Shown: positions 36,145-44,874 of the stretch, piece after piece
How positions within the stretch are numbered: position 1 is the stretch's first letter
How the letters are laid out: each line of letters starts with the position of its first letter
NCBI RefSeq assembly: GCF_014174375.1
Contig: NZ_JABEQE010000016.1
Location: 1-64,000, forward strand
Origin: Gluconacetobacter asukensis
GTDB lineage: Bacteria; Pseudomonadota; Alphaproteobacteria; Acetobacterales; Acetobacteraceae
Length of the DNA stretch: 64,000 nt
Reading direction: 5' to 3'
Position numbers and translations under genes: made by a program
Notes under the pieces: generated by a model
What the model saw: the letters and a program-made list of their open reading frames with translations, nothing else
The model's database searches: none
Told to the model about the DNA's origin: nothing

Positions 36145-37234
36145 GCGCCGCCTCCCCTTTTGTCACGTCATCGACAATGCCGCGCGCGAAACGCTGCGGG
36201 TCGAGATCGGGGCTCATCACACCGATGGTCTTGAGCTGCGCCGCGTAGAACGCCACCTCGGCCGCAAGATCATGACCCAGCGGATGCATATGGTGCGTCT
36301 GCATCCGCAGGACGGCGGCAATATCCTCGACCGGCGCCTTGACCGCACCATATTGCGCAAAGGCGCGCGCCACCTGCATCGGATCGGCGGCGCAGATTTC
36401 CGACGCCTGCACCATGGCATCGGCCAGCGCCAGCACGGCCGGCCGGTCGCGCCGCAACAGCATATTGCTCGCCGCTACCACGCAGCATACCCGCCCCTGC
36501 CAGGGCGCGGACAGGTTGGACAGGATCTCCACCAGATCCCCGCCCGACCGGCGCTGCGCGAGATACATCAGCGGATCGGAATCGGCGTAGGCCTGGATAT
36601 CATTTTTCAGCAACGCGGCTTCCAGCAGCGGCGCCGGATAGACACGCCACGTCACATCCCGCAAAGGGTCCACGCCATTGCTCTTCAGCAGCAGGGCGAA
36701 CGTATTGTAGGCAAAGCCGGTCGCATCCGCGATGCCGATGGTCTTGCCGCGCACGCTGGCGATATCATCCGTCACCCCGGCGCGGCGCGAGCCGACCATG
36801 CGCATGCAGCCGCCATGCGTTCCCGCAACCAGCTTCAGGTTGAACCCCTGTTCCAGCGGCTTGATGAACTGCATGATCATGCCGGCACCCAGATCGACCT
36901 TTCCGGTCGCCACCGCCTCCAGCAGGGTCGGGGTATCGGTCCAGTTCGTGAATTCGACCTTCAGCCCACGGTCGCGATACAGCCCGATCTGTTCGGCCAG
37001 GATCAGCGGCGCGACGCAGGGCGCATTCACCGGCAGCGACAGCCGCACGATGCGCAGCCCGTCCGCCGTGCGCGGCAGCGGGCGCGCGCCGGAATGCCGG
37101 GCCGCCAGCACCGTGCCGCCCGCCACGGCGGCCAGCGCACCCAGCACGACGGCCCGCCGCCCCCAGCGCACACCCGCTTCGGGCGGCGGCTCGACGATAT
37201 CGTCGACCGAACGGTCATCCGATGGATGGGACAT
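36137..37234 (-). CDS. ABC transporter substrate-binding protein (NMT1/SsuA-like)
   Basis: 365 residues from the ATG at 37234 with GAGG upstream. A twin-arginine-like signal (RWGRRAVVLGALAAVAGGTVLA) precedes a periplasmic-binding fold: LSLPVNAPCVAPLILAEQIGLY, GLKVEFTNW, KVDLGAGMI, GKTIGIADATGFAYNTFALLL. This class binds sulfonates, nitrate, pyrimidine precursors or related anions. With three SfnB-like oxidoreductases upstream, organosulfur uptake is the natural guess. No intact permease or ATPase follows, only a remnant. Confidence 0.85.
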   Translation of the reverse strand: MSHPSDDRSVDDIVEPPPEAGVRWGRRAVVLGALAAVAGGTVLAARHSGARPLPRTADGLRIVRLSLPVNAPCVAPLILAEQIGLYRDRGLKVEFTNWTDTPTLLEAVATGKVDLGAGMIMQFIKPLEQGFNLKLVAGTHGGCMRMVGSRRAGVTDDIASVRGKTIGIADATGFAYNTFALLLKSNGVDPLRDVTWRVYPAPLLEAALLKNDIQAYADSDPLMYLAQRRSGGDLVEILSNLSAPWQGRVCCVVAASNMLLRRDRPAVLALADAMVQASEICAADPMQVARAFAQYGAVKAPVEDIAAVLRMQTHHMHPLGHDLAAEVAFYAAQLKTIGVMSPDLDPQRFARGIVDDVTKGEAAHV

Positions 37235-37242
37235 GACGCGCC

Positions 37243-38487
37243 TCAGCTCCAAGGATGCAGCGGCGGCCTGCGGCCATTGAAGTAGTAGTCGCCGACGATC
37301 GCGTATTTCCACCGCACCGGGTCATGCAGCGTGTGGGCCCGCGCATTGCGCCAGAGCCGGTCCAGCGCCAGCGAACGGTCGGTCGATGCCGTACCCCCCA
37401 GTTCGAACAGCCGGTTCGTACTCTCGATGGCGATCTCGGTCGTCAGGATCTTGGATTCCGCGACCGCGATCTGCGCGGCAGCCACCGAATCCGGGGTGGG
37501 CTCATCCAGCGCCACGTCGATCGCCCGGCCTGCCACGTCCAGCAGTGCCCGGGCCGCACTCAGCCGGACATGCAGCCCCCCGAGCGCATGAATCGTGTAA
37601 GGGTCATCACGCGCCCGCTCGGCGGCACTGTCCACCCAGGCACGGGTCCGCGTGCGGACAAAATTCTCGGTCTCCGCAATCGCGGCTTCCGCCAGCCCGG
37701 CATCGATCGCCGACTGGATGAATTGCGAAATCGCGCTGTCCGTCGTCGGGTTTTCAGGAAGATAGGCCTTCCAGGCCGCAACGACCCGCCGTTCCGGAAC
37801 CCGCACATTCTCGATCAGGACCTTGCCGCTTCCGGTACCGCGCTGACCGAACGACGCCCAGTCGTTGATGACGGTCAACCCCGGCGCCGCACGATCGGCA
37901 ATGGCCAGCCAGCTCCGCTCCTCCTCGTCCAATGCCACGATCTGCACCAGATCGGCCGCAAGCGCGCCGCTGGCATAATGCTTGACGCCATTGACGACCA
38001 CATCGCGCCCATCCCGCACGAAACGGGTCTTCAGATCGCTTACGGTGCGCGTGCCGGTTTCGGAAAAAGCATTGCCAAAACGCCTTCCGGCCAGAATTTC
38101 AGCGAACAGATCCGCCTTCTGTTCTTCAGTCCCGGTGGACCGAATAACCGCCACCGTGGCCAGATGATTCTGCGTCAACTGGCCGATCGACGAATCCGCC
38201 GCCGAGATCAGCCGGATCACGTGCCCCACCGTCACATAGGACACATCGGCGCCGCCATAGGCGCGCGGCACGGTAACCCCCCACAGGCCCGAAGCGGAAT
38301 AAAGGTCCAGTTCGGCAGAAGGAAACAAATCCCGGCGGTCACGCTCCACGGCCCCTTCCGCGATCCGCGCCGCGACATCCCGCGCAATCGCGATCGCCTC
38401 TTCATCGTCGCGGATCACATGCGCCGCAGGCCGGGCAGCCGGCGGCGGAACCACGCCGCCGTCACCGACAACTAGGGGAATGCTCAT
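37243..38487 (-). CDS. sfnB: SfnB-family sulfur acquisition oxidoreductase
   Basis: 414 residues. Acyl-CoA dehydrogenase fold used as a flavin-dependent monooxygenase: N-terminal helical part, middle sheet with FSETGTRTVSDLKTRFV and VVVNGVKHYASGALAADLV, WASFGQRGTGSG, then C-terminal helices with FELGGTAST and LWRNARAHTLHDP. The SRS/H-rich WRNAR-HTLHDP end is typical of DszC/SfnB proteins. SfnB and DszC oxidise sulfones or thiophene sulfur with FMNH2 supplied by a separate reductase, which is not encoded here. One of three tandem copies. Confidence 0.88.
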   Translation of the reverse strand: MSIPLVVGDGGVVPPPAARPAAHVIRDDEEAIAIARDVAARIAEGAVERDRRDLFPSAELDLYSASGLWGVTVPRAYGGADVSYVTVGHVIRLISAADSSIGQLTQNHLATVAVIRSTGTEEQKADLFAEILAGRRFGNAFSETGTRTVSDLKTRFVRDGRDVVVNGVKHYASGALAADLVQIVALDEEERSWLAIADRAAPGLTVINDWASFGQRGTGSGKVLIENVRVPERRVVAAWKAYLPENPTTDSAISQFIQSAIDAGLAEAAIAETENFVRTRTRAWVDSAAERARDDPYTIHALGGLHVRLSAARALLDVAGRAIDVALDEPTPDSVAAAQIAVAESKILTTEIAIESTNRLFELGGTASTDRSLALDRLWRNARAHTLHDPVRWKYAIVGDYYFNGRRPPLHPWS

Positions 38488-38523
38488 GCTTATTATCCGT
38501 ATTCTGTCCCGTAAGTCGGGAAA

Positions 38524-39729
38524 TCAGGAAGCCAGGACCCTCTGCCCGGCCTTGCGGCGAACCAGTTCTCCATGCGGCGCGTGAATCCGCCCGCACAACG
38601 CGTCCCGATGACATCGCTCCAGCGGATTGCGCGCGTTCAGCCCCGCATTCCCCGCCAGCGACAGCAGATGCAGCGTCAGATCCGCCGCCCCGTCGATCAC
38701 CCGTGCCTTGATGACGGCCGCGCCACGATCGGCCGCCTCGGCCCTGCCGGCGGCGACGTCTCCCGCATACAGGTCGAGAAGCATCCGGTTCTCGTCCAGC
38801 GCCAGCACCACCCTGCCAACCGCATCCTGGACCGAGGGCAGCGTCGCCAGCGGCTGGCCCAGATTCGACGGCACGCGCCCGCGCAGAAAGCCCACCGTCC
38901 AGTCCAGGCCGGCGCGCACGATCCCGTCATACAGCGCCCCCAGCAGGCCGGTATTCCACCGCATCATGCCGCCGAGCACCGGATGCCTCGCGTCGCTTTC
39001 GACCAGATCCGTGACATCTCCGGCAGGGACGGCAACATCACGGAATTCGACCTCGTGACTATGCGTCGCCCGCATGCCCACATGGTCCCAGTTCCGATGC
39101 ACGATCACCCCGTCCGCCCGCGCCGGCACCAGGAACAGCCCGACGCGCGGCGCGGGCTCGTCGGTCCGGGCCCGCACCAGCAACCATGCCAGTGCCGGGA
39201 TGCCCGTCACATAGGCCTTGCGCCCCGTGATCCGCCATCCGTCCGGCATGGCGGTGGCCACCGTCTCGGGCAGGCCACCATAGGAGGCCGAGCCCAGATC
39301 GGGCTCCGCCAGCGCGGCATTGATCAGCCCCGGCCGCCGGACATTCTCGTCCTCAAGCCGGGCCGCCAGCGCCTCCGGCCACCCCGCCCGCGCCGCAATC
39401 GTCGCATGAACCATGTAATGATTGACGATCACCAGCGCGGTGGAGGGGTCCCCCTGCGCCAAGCTGCCGATCACCGCCTGCGCCGTCGCCAGCGATCCGC
39501 CCAACCCGCCCGCTTCCCCCCAGCTGGGCAGCGCCATCAGGCCGGAAGCAATGAAATCGGCGATATCGTCGAACGGAAAGCCCGCATCCCGATCATGCCC
39601 GGCCGCCCGGTCCGCCAAGAGGCCGCGCAGCGATGCCGCCCGCGCCAGGATCGCATCCTGGTTCGCGCCACCCACCTGTTCCGCACTCTCACCCCTGGAG
39701 ACGACGCGGGACGTCGGAATCGAAATCAT
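38524..39729 (-). CDS. Acyl-CoA dehydrogenase-family flavin oxidoreductase (second of three)
   Basis: 401 residues from the ATG at 39729. The fold is the same as its neighbours, but it is the most divergent copy: NAALAEPDLGSASYGG and WRITGRKAYVTGIPALAWLLV in the middle domain, NWDHVGMRATHSHEVEF, and a C-terminus with LSLAGNAGLNARNPLERCHRDALCGRIHAPH. The catalytic acyl-CoA Glu is not apparent, which suits a monooxygenase or desulfurisation role rather than beta-oxidation. It starts 13 bases after the upstream copy. The substrate is unknown. Confidence 0.82.
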   Translation of the reverse strand: MISIPTSRVVSRGESAEQVGGANQDAILARAASLRGLLADRAAGHDRDAGFPFDDIADFIASGLMALPSWGEAGGLGGSLATAQAVIGSLAQGDPSTALVIVNHYMVHATIAARAGWPEALAARLEDENVRRPGLINAALAEPDLGSASYGGLPETVATAMPDGWRITGRKAYVTGIPALAWLLVRARTDEPAPRVGLFLVPARADGVIVHRNWDHVGMRATHSHEVEFRDVAVPAGDVTDLVESDARHPVLGGMMRWNTGLLGALYDGIVRAGLDWTVGFLRGRVPSNLGQPLATLPSVQDAVGRVVLALDENRMLLDLYAGDVAAGRAEAADRGAAVIKARVIDGAADLTLHLLSLAGNAGLNARNPLERCHRDALCGRIHAPHGELVRRKAGQRVLAS

Positions 39730-39742
39730 GAGGCTACCCGCG

Positions 39743-40978
39743 TCATGCCGGCACCCCGCCGGCCGCCGCATTCTGGCGCTTCAGCCCTTCGAGATAAGGC
39801 GTCCACAGCCGCGTCCCATTCAGCGCAAGGTCGCCCAACTCCCTCTGGCGCTGCGCCGCCGGATTGTGAGAGGCCAGGACACGGGCATTGCGCCAGTGCC
39901 GGTCATAACGCCGCGTCTCGCTGGTGGCGGACGCCCCTCCGACCTCGAACAGCAGCGTCGCCGCCTCGAGCGTCTGCCCGACGATGATCTGCTGCGCCTT
40001 GAACGCGATTTCCTGCGCGGTCTCGATCGCCGGATGGCCCGTCTCGCCCTTCTCCCAGAACGGCTCGGCCACCGCCAGCGCGTCGGATACCGTATCGACC
40101 AGGGCAGCGGTCGAGAACGCCAGCGCCGACAGCCGCCCGACCACGCCCTGGACCACCGGATCATCCTTCTGGATCACCTTGCCCGGCACGCCGAACAGGC
40201 GCGTCCGGGGCCGCACGAATTCCAGCGCGTCACGCAGCACCGCCTGCGCAATGCCGGCCAGCGCCGTGTTATGAAACTGCTGATAATAAGCCCCCAGATA
40301 ATCCGGGGCGGGCAATTCCGTCAGCGGGGTCTGGTCCAGGATCTGGGCGGCGGGAACGGCAACATGGTCGAAGATCGTCGTCCCGCTGCCCGTCAGGCGC
40401 TGCCCGAACCCGTCCCAATCGTCGATCCGGGTCACGCCGGGGCTGTCGGCCCGCACGGCCGCATGGACACGCGCGGTCTCATTGGCTGCCCACACCACGA
40501 TCCAGTCGGCGTAGAGCGTGCCGGTGGAGTAATATTTGGTGCCGTTCAGCACCCAGCCCTGGGGCGTCTCATGCAGGGTGGTCTTGATGACCGTCTCATC
40601 GTTCCGCTCGGCCATCGCCGCGCCGAACAGCGCACCGTCATTGATCACGTCGAACCAGGAACGTGAGTCCGATGCCTTCTGACGCCGCCCCTCGATAAAG
40701 GCAAAATGCGCCCGCACGATCTGCGGAATGTTGGAATCCGCCGCCGCCAGCCCGCGCAGGAGCGCAAACGTCTCACGCAGCGAGGCCCCCAGCCCCCCGG
40801 CCTCCTTCGGAACGCGCAACCGCCCGAAACCGGCATCCAGCAGGGCACGCACGGGCGCGCGCGCCAGTTCACGGTGCTGCTCCCGCTCCACCGCCCCCGC
40901 CGCGATCTCGGCAAAAAGCGGAGCGTAACGCGCCTCGAGCGATGGTTCGCGCGCACTCTCAAGGGACGACTGGGTCAT
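39743..40978 (-). CDS. DszC-like flavin-dependent monooxygenase (first of three)
   Basis: 411 residues. Helical N-terminal domain (RVPKEAGGLGASLRETF), sheet domain with FGAAMAERNDETV and WVLNGTKYYSTGTLYADWIVV, DGFGQRLTGSGTT, and helices ending in FEVGGASATSETRRYDRHWRNARVLASHNP. These are the marks of DszC/SfnC-type two-component monooxygenases. It heads the operon of three oxidoreductases and a substrate-binding protein. An AT-rich control region with an inverted repeat lies upstream, between it and the divergent deaminase gene. Confidence 0.87.
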   Translation of the reverse strand: MTQSSLESAREPSLEARYAPLFAEIAAGAVEREQHRELARAPVRALLDAGFGRLRVPKEAGGLGASLRETFALLRGLAAADSNIPQIVRAHFAFIEGRRQKASDSRSWFDVINDGALFGAAMAERNDETVIKTTLHETPQGWVLNGTKYYSTGTLYADWIVVWAANETARVHAAVRADSPGVTRIDDWDGFGQRLTGSGTTIFDHVAVPAAQILDQTPLTELPAPDYLGAYYQQFHNTALAGIAQAVLRDALEFVRPRTRLFGVPGKVIQKDDPVVQGVVGRLSALAFSTAALVDTVSDALAVAEPFWEKGETGHPAIETAQEIAFKAQQIIVGQTLEAATLLFEVGGASATSETRRYDRHWRNARVLASHNPAAQRQRELGDLALNGTRLWTPYLEGLKRQNAAAGGVPA

Positions 40979-41056
40979 GCCTCAATTCACCATTAAAAAA
41001 CGTTATTATGCGCAGCGTAATTCACGAATCGTCCGTTGTATAGTTGATTTTATTTT

Positions 41057-41073
41057 CACTATCTATTGTAGTG
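41057..41073. promoter_or_regulatory. Inverted repeat in the divergent promoter region of the sulfur operon
   Basis: CACTA-N7-TAGTG in an AT-rich stretch about 80 bases upstream of the DszC-like gene and 130 bases upstream of the deaminase. The region 40985-41090 is the probable divergent promoter; a regulator such as CysB or SfnR is not encoded nearby. Confidence 0.25.
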
Positions 41074-41202
41074 ATAAATGACCAAAGCACGGCAATCGGT
41101 CCACGACCGTCTCGTTCCGTCACCCAAAAGAAAGACGTGCCGTCAGCCGCACGACGGGGCATCATCGGCCGCAATGGCCCCGTCCCGATGGAGTGAGACG
41201 CA

Positions 41203-42225
41203 ATGACCGGCTCGATCGCCGCCTTTATCGACGCCCTGCCCAAGGCGGAACTGCATGTGCATCTGGAAGGCACGCTGGAGGCATCGCTCAAGATGGAGCT
41301 GGCCCACCGCAACGACCATCCGCTGAAGGACAGCAGCGCAGAGGCCATCCGCGCCGGCTACACCTATCACGACCTGCTGTCCTTCCTGAACCTCTATTAC
41401 GAGGGCGTCGAACTTCTAAGGACGGAACAGGATTTTTACGATCTGTGCTATCAGTATCTCAGGAAGGTCGCCTCCCAGAACGTCCTCTATGCCGAGATGT
41501 TCTTCGACCCGCAGCTTCACACAAGGCGCGGCATTCCCTTCGCGACCGTCATCACCGGCATCACCCGCGCCCGCAAGGCCGCCGAACGCGATTTCGGCAT
41601 CCGCTCGCAGCTCATCATGTGCTTCGTGCGCGAAATGAGCGCGGAATCGGCCGACGAAACCTTTACCCAGGCCCTCCCCTATCTCGACGACATCATCGGC
41701 GTCGGGCTCGATTCCTACGAGACCGGCAATCCGCCCGCCAAGTTCGCCCATGTCTTCGCCCGCGCCCGCGCAGCCGGTCTGCATGTGACCATGCATTGCG
41801 ACCTGGACCAGGAAAACACACACGAACATATCCGCCAGGCGCTCGACGACCTCGCCAGCGAGCGGATCGACCACGGGCTGAACGTGCTGGACCGCCCCGA
41901 ACTGGTCGCCCGCGCCCGCGAACGGGACATCGTCTTCACCATCTGCCCGTCCCCCAACGACGTCATCCGCCCCGGATGCGGCCGGCGCGACCTGCGCGGC
42001 ATGCTGGATGCCGGGCTGCGGATCACCATCAATTCCGACGATCCGGGATATATGAACAGCGCCTACATGACCGAATGCCTGCGCAGCGCGCAGCAAACGG
42101 CGGACCTGACACGGGCGGAACTGCTGGCCATCAGCCGCAACGCCTTCGATTCCGCCTGGATCCCCGACGCCGAACGCCGCCAGTATCTCGACGCGCTGGA
42201 TCGCTTCGCAGCCCTCCAGGCCTGA
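41203..42225 (+). CDS. Adenosine/adenine deaminase-like hydrolase with altered HAGE motif
   Basis: 340 residues. Metal-dependent deaminase barrel: AELHVHLEGT (His18, His20), VTMHCDLDQENTHEHI (His198), RIDHGLNV and INSDDPGYMNSAY carry the metal and catalytic residues. The normal HAGE sequence, whose Glu donates the proton, reads HCDL at 198-201, with an acidic DQE three residues on. It belongs to a less studied branch of the adenosine deaminase family; a different purine or another amino-heterocycle may be the substrate. It is co-directional with the next gene, 10 bases away. Confidence 0.85.
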   Translation: MTGSIAAFIDALPKAELHVHLEGTLEASLKMELAHRNDHPLKDSSAEAIRAGYTYHDLLSFLNLYYEGVELLRTEQDFYDLCYQYLRKVASQNVLYAEMFFDPQLHTRRGIPFATVITGITRARKAAERDFGIRSQLIMCFVREMSAESADETFTQALPYLDDIIGVGLDSYETGNPPAKFAHVFARARAAGLHVTMHCDLDQENTHEHIRQALDDLASERIDHGLNVLDRPELVARARERDIVFTICPSPNDVIRPGCGRRDLRGMLDAGLRITINSDDPGYMNSAYMTECLRSAQQTADLTRAELLAISRNAFDSAWIPDAERRQYLDALDRFAALQA

Positions 42226-42235
42226 AGGTCACGCC

Positions 42236-43141
42236 ATGCACATCTTCTCGGCCGCGCAGACAGCCAGCCTCCTCCCCTTCCCCGAACTGGTCGACACCCT
42301 GCAGGACGTCCTGCTGGAGTACGCCGCCGGACAGATTCAATGCCCGGAACGCATGGTCCTCGACACGGCGGATGCCAGCGGCCACCTGCTCTGCATGCCC
42401 TCCGTCGCCAGCGACATCATGGCGACCAAGCTGATCACGCTCTTTCACGGCAACCGCACGCTGCCCGTCATCCAGGGGCAGGTGACCTGCTGCGACGCAC
42501 GCGACGGCGCGTTCCTCTTCACCCTCGACGGGCCCGAAACCACAGGCCGCCGTACCGCCGCAATGTCGATGCTGGCTATCCGCCTGCTGCACCGCACGGC
42601 GCCACACCAAATCCTGATCATCGGCACCGGCACGCAGGCACGCGGCCACATCAACGCCCTGCGCGCCCTCCACCCCGACGCATCCATCCGCATCCGCGGC
42701 CGCAACCCGGCCGCGGTCGCCACCCTCTGCGCCACTCTCGACCCGACCGGCCACCATGTCCGCCCCGAGGCCCCCGGCGACGCCGAAGCCGCGGATGTCG
42801 TCATCACCACCACCAGCAGCCACGACATCATCTATGATGCAGCCTCCCGCGCCGGCCGCCTGGTCATCGGCGTCGGCGCCTACCGGCCCGAAATGATCGA
42901 AATCGGCCCGAACCTGGTCCTGAACAGCCGGCTCTTCGTCGACGATCCCGTCGGCGCACCGTCCGAGGCCGGCGACCTGATCCAGGCCGGCGTGGACTGG
43001 CAGACCGTCCACCCCCTGGCCACGTCCATCCACACGCCCCCGCCGCCCGACATGCCGGTCCTCTTCAAATCGGTCGGCTGCGCGGCGTGGGACCTGGCAG
43101 CCTGCCGCCTCGCCCGCCGCCTGGCAGAGAGCGTGGAATAA
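42236..43141 (+). CDS. Ornithine cyclodeaminase / mu-crystallin family protein
   Basis: 301 residues. Substrate domain with QCPERMVLDT and MATKLITLFHGN, then a Rossmann domain with ILIIGTGTQARGHINAL and later GVGAYRPEMIEI and LFVDDPVGAPSEAGDLIQAG. Members reduce ketimines or act as ornithine cyclodeaminase or pyrroline-2-carboxylate reductase with NAD(P)H. Coupling to the deaminase gene suggests that both act in one pathway, perhaps nitrogen salvage. Which reaction it catalyses is not settled by sequence. Confidence 0.85.
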   Translation: MHIFSAAQTASLLPFPELVDTLQDVLLEYAAGQIQCPERMVLDTADASGHLLCMPSVASDIMATKLITLFHGNRTLPVIQGQVTCCDARDGAFLFTLDGPETTGRRTAAMSMLAIRLLHRTAPHQILIIGTGTQARGHINALRALHPDASIRIRGRNPAAVATLCATLDPTGHHVRPEAPGDAEAADVVITTTSSHDIIYDAASRAGRLVIGVGAYRPEMIEIGPNLVLNSRLFVDDPVGAPSEAGDLIQAGVDWQTVHPLATSIHTPPPPDMPVLFKSVGCAAWDLAACRLARRLAESVE

Positions 43142-43161
43142 CGAACCCGCCAGCCGGGTCG

Positions 43162-44571
43162 CTACCCATCCGCCTGGCCGCGCAACGCGCGCCAGGCGGC
43201 CAGGGCCCGCTCCCGCGCCGCCTCATGCACGACGATCGGCGCCGGATACCCCGCGACACCGCCCGCCAGCCACGGCGCATGGATCTGCGTATCGGACAGC
43301 CCCGCCAGTTCCGGCACCCAGGTGCGGATATAGGCGCCGGACGGGTCGAATTTGCGCGACTGGATCAGCGGATTCATCATCCGGAAGAAGGGCGCAGCTT
43401 CCACCCCGGTTCCGGCGACCCATTGCCAGTTCATGCCGTTGCTGGCCGGGTCGTAATCGACCAGCGTGCGCGCAAACCAGCGCTCGCCCTCCCGCCAGTC
43501 GATCAGCAGATGCTTCACCAGGAACGAGGCCGCAACCATGCGCACGCGGTTATGCATCCAGCCGGTCCGCCATAACTGGCGCATGCCCGCATCAACCAGC
43601 GGGTAGCCGGTCCGCCCGCGCTGCCACGCACGCAACCCGTCCGGATCGCGCCGCCACGCCATGGCATCGAATTCCGGACGCAGATTGCGCGACGCCAGAT
43701 CGGGGCACGCAAACAGCACCGACCACGCGAAATCCCGCCACCCCAGTTCCGCCATGAATTTCGCCAGCCCGGCGGCGCGCGGCTGCGCAACGGCCGCCTG
43801 CCGGATCTGCGCGGGCGTGATATGCCCCCAGCACAGGAAGGGCGACAGGCCAGAAGTCGCCGGCCGCGCCGGAAAATCCCGATCCCGCGCGTAATCCTCC
43901 AGCGGACCGTCCAGAAACTGCTCCAGCGCCTCCCGCGCCGCAGCCTCGCCCGGCGTCCAGGCCTCCTCCAGCCCCTCCGTCCAGCCGGTCGCCCGCATCT
44001 CGCGCCCGACGGCCCCCACCTCCGCCGTCGGCGGCAGGCCAGCCGGGTCCAGCGTGGCAAACGCAATCCTCTCCGGCGCCGGCAAGGGCGGCCGCTCATG
44101 GCCCATCTGGCACGCCGCACGCCAATAGGCGCCAAAGACATGATAGGGCTGCCCCATCCGGGTGCGGATCGTCCACGGCTCATGCAGCAGCGCACCCGCA
44201 AAACTATGGGCCGGGGTGCCCTGCTCCTTCAGCATCGCCTTCAGCCGTGTATCCGTCTCCCGTCCTTCGGGGTCGTAGCGCCGGTTCCAGAACACCGCCT
44301 GCGCCCCGGTCGCCGCAACCACCGCCGGCAGAACCCGGATCGCCGGCCCGTGAAAAACATGCAGCCCCCCGTCAAGCGGCCGGAGCGCGGCATCGAACGA
44401 TTCCAGCGCCCGGCCCAGCCACCAGCGCGCTGCAACCTGCCCGGCTGCATCGTCAAGAATATGGATGCACAGCACCGGCGCTCCGGTTTCCACCGCCGCC
44501 GTCAGCGCCGCATTATCCGCCAGACGAAAATCATGGCGAAACCAGACGATCACCGGAGCTGTCACAATCAT
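43162..44571 (-). CDS. phrB: Deoxyribodipyrimidine photolyase
   Basis: 469 residues from the ATG at 44571 (AAGGAT upstream; GTG 44595 is an alternative). N-terminal photolyase domain (VIVWFRHDFRLADNAAL) for the antenna cofactor, then the FAD domain with CWGHITPAQIRQ, GYPLVDAGMRQLWRTGWMHNRVRM, LLIDWREGERWFARTLVDYDPASNGMNWQW and FDPSGAYIRTWVPEL. Class I CPD photolyase that repairs UV-made pyrimidine dimers with blue light. It converges with the cyclodeaminase-like gene. Confidence 0.95.
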   Translation of the reverse strand: MIVTAPVIVWFRHDFRLADNAALTAAVETGAPVLCIHILDDAAGQVAARWWLGRALESFDAALRPLDGGLHVFHGPAIRVLPAVVAATGAQAVFWNRRYDPEGRETDTRLKAMLKEQGTPAHSFAGALLHEPWTIRTRMGQPYHVFGAYWRAACQMGHERPPLPAPERIAFATLDPAGLPPTAEVGAVGREMRATGWTEGLEEAWTPGEAAAREALEQFLDGPLEDYARDRDFPARPATSGLSPFLCWGHITPAQIRQAAVAQPRAAGLAKFMAELGWRDFAWSVLFACPDLASRNLRPEFDAMAWRRDPDGLRAWQRGRTGYPLVDAGMRQLWRTGWMHNRVRMVAASFLVKHLLIDWREGERWFARTLVDYDPASNGMNWQWVAGTGVEAAPFFRMMNPLIQSRKFDPSGAYIRTWVPELAGLSDTQIHAPWLAGGVAGYPAPIVVHEAARERALAAWRALRGQADG

Positions 44572-44617
44572 CCGATCCTTTCGGGCAGCCTCCACCCGTC
44601 AGGTCAGATACCAGCCC

Positions 44618-44827
44618 CTACAGCGCTTTCAAACCCGTATCGATCTTTTCCAGGACCTCGTCCGTCATCACGCCACCCGAAAATTTCGCCAGCGTCTTCA
44701 GTGACAGGCCCTTGGCCATCCCGATCTGCGGATGTTTGGAGAACCCGGGCAGAACCGTTTCGACAACCGCCTTGGCCTGCTCATCGGCAAGAATCTCACG
44801 AACGGTCGAATTGATGGAAAACGACAT
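44618..44827 (-). CDS. Small conserved protein of unknown function
   Basis: 69 residues from the ATG at 44827 with AAAGG upstream. Begins MSFSINSTVREILADEQA and continues with VVETVLPGFSKHPQIGMAKG, SLKTLAKFSGGVMT and EVLEKIDTGLKAL. The pattern (a polar helix, a HPQIGMAKGLSLKTLA segment, a KIDTGLKAL end) recalls the short C-terminal domain attached to some alphaproteobacterial hydrolases; here it stands alone. Function unknown. It lies 46 bases upstream of the photolyase gene. Confidence 0.7.
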   Translation of the reverse strand: MSFSINSTVREILADEQAKAVVETVLPGFSKHPQIGMAKGLSLKTLAKFSGGVMTDEVLEKIDTGLKAL

Positions 44828-44874
44828 GCCAGACACCTTTCAGATCCTATCGATCAACCCGAAAACCCTACCCT

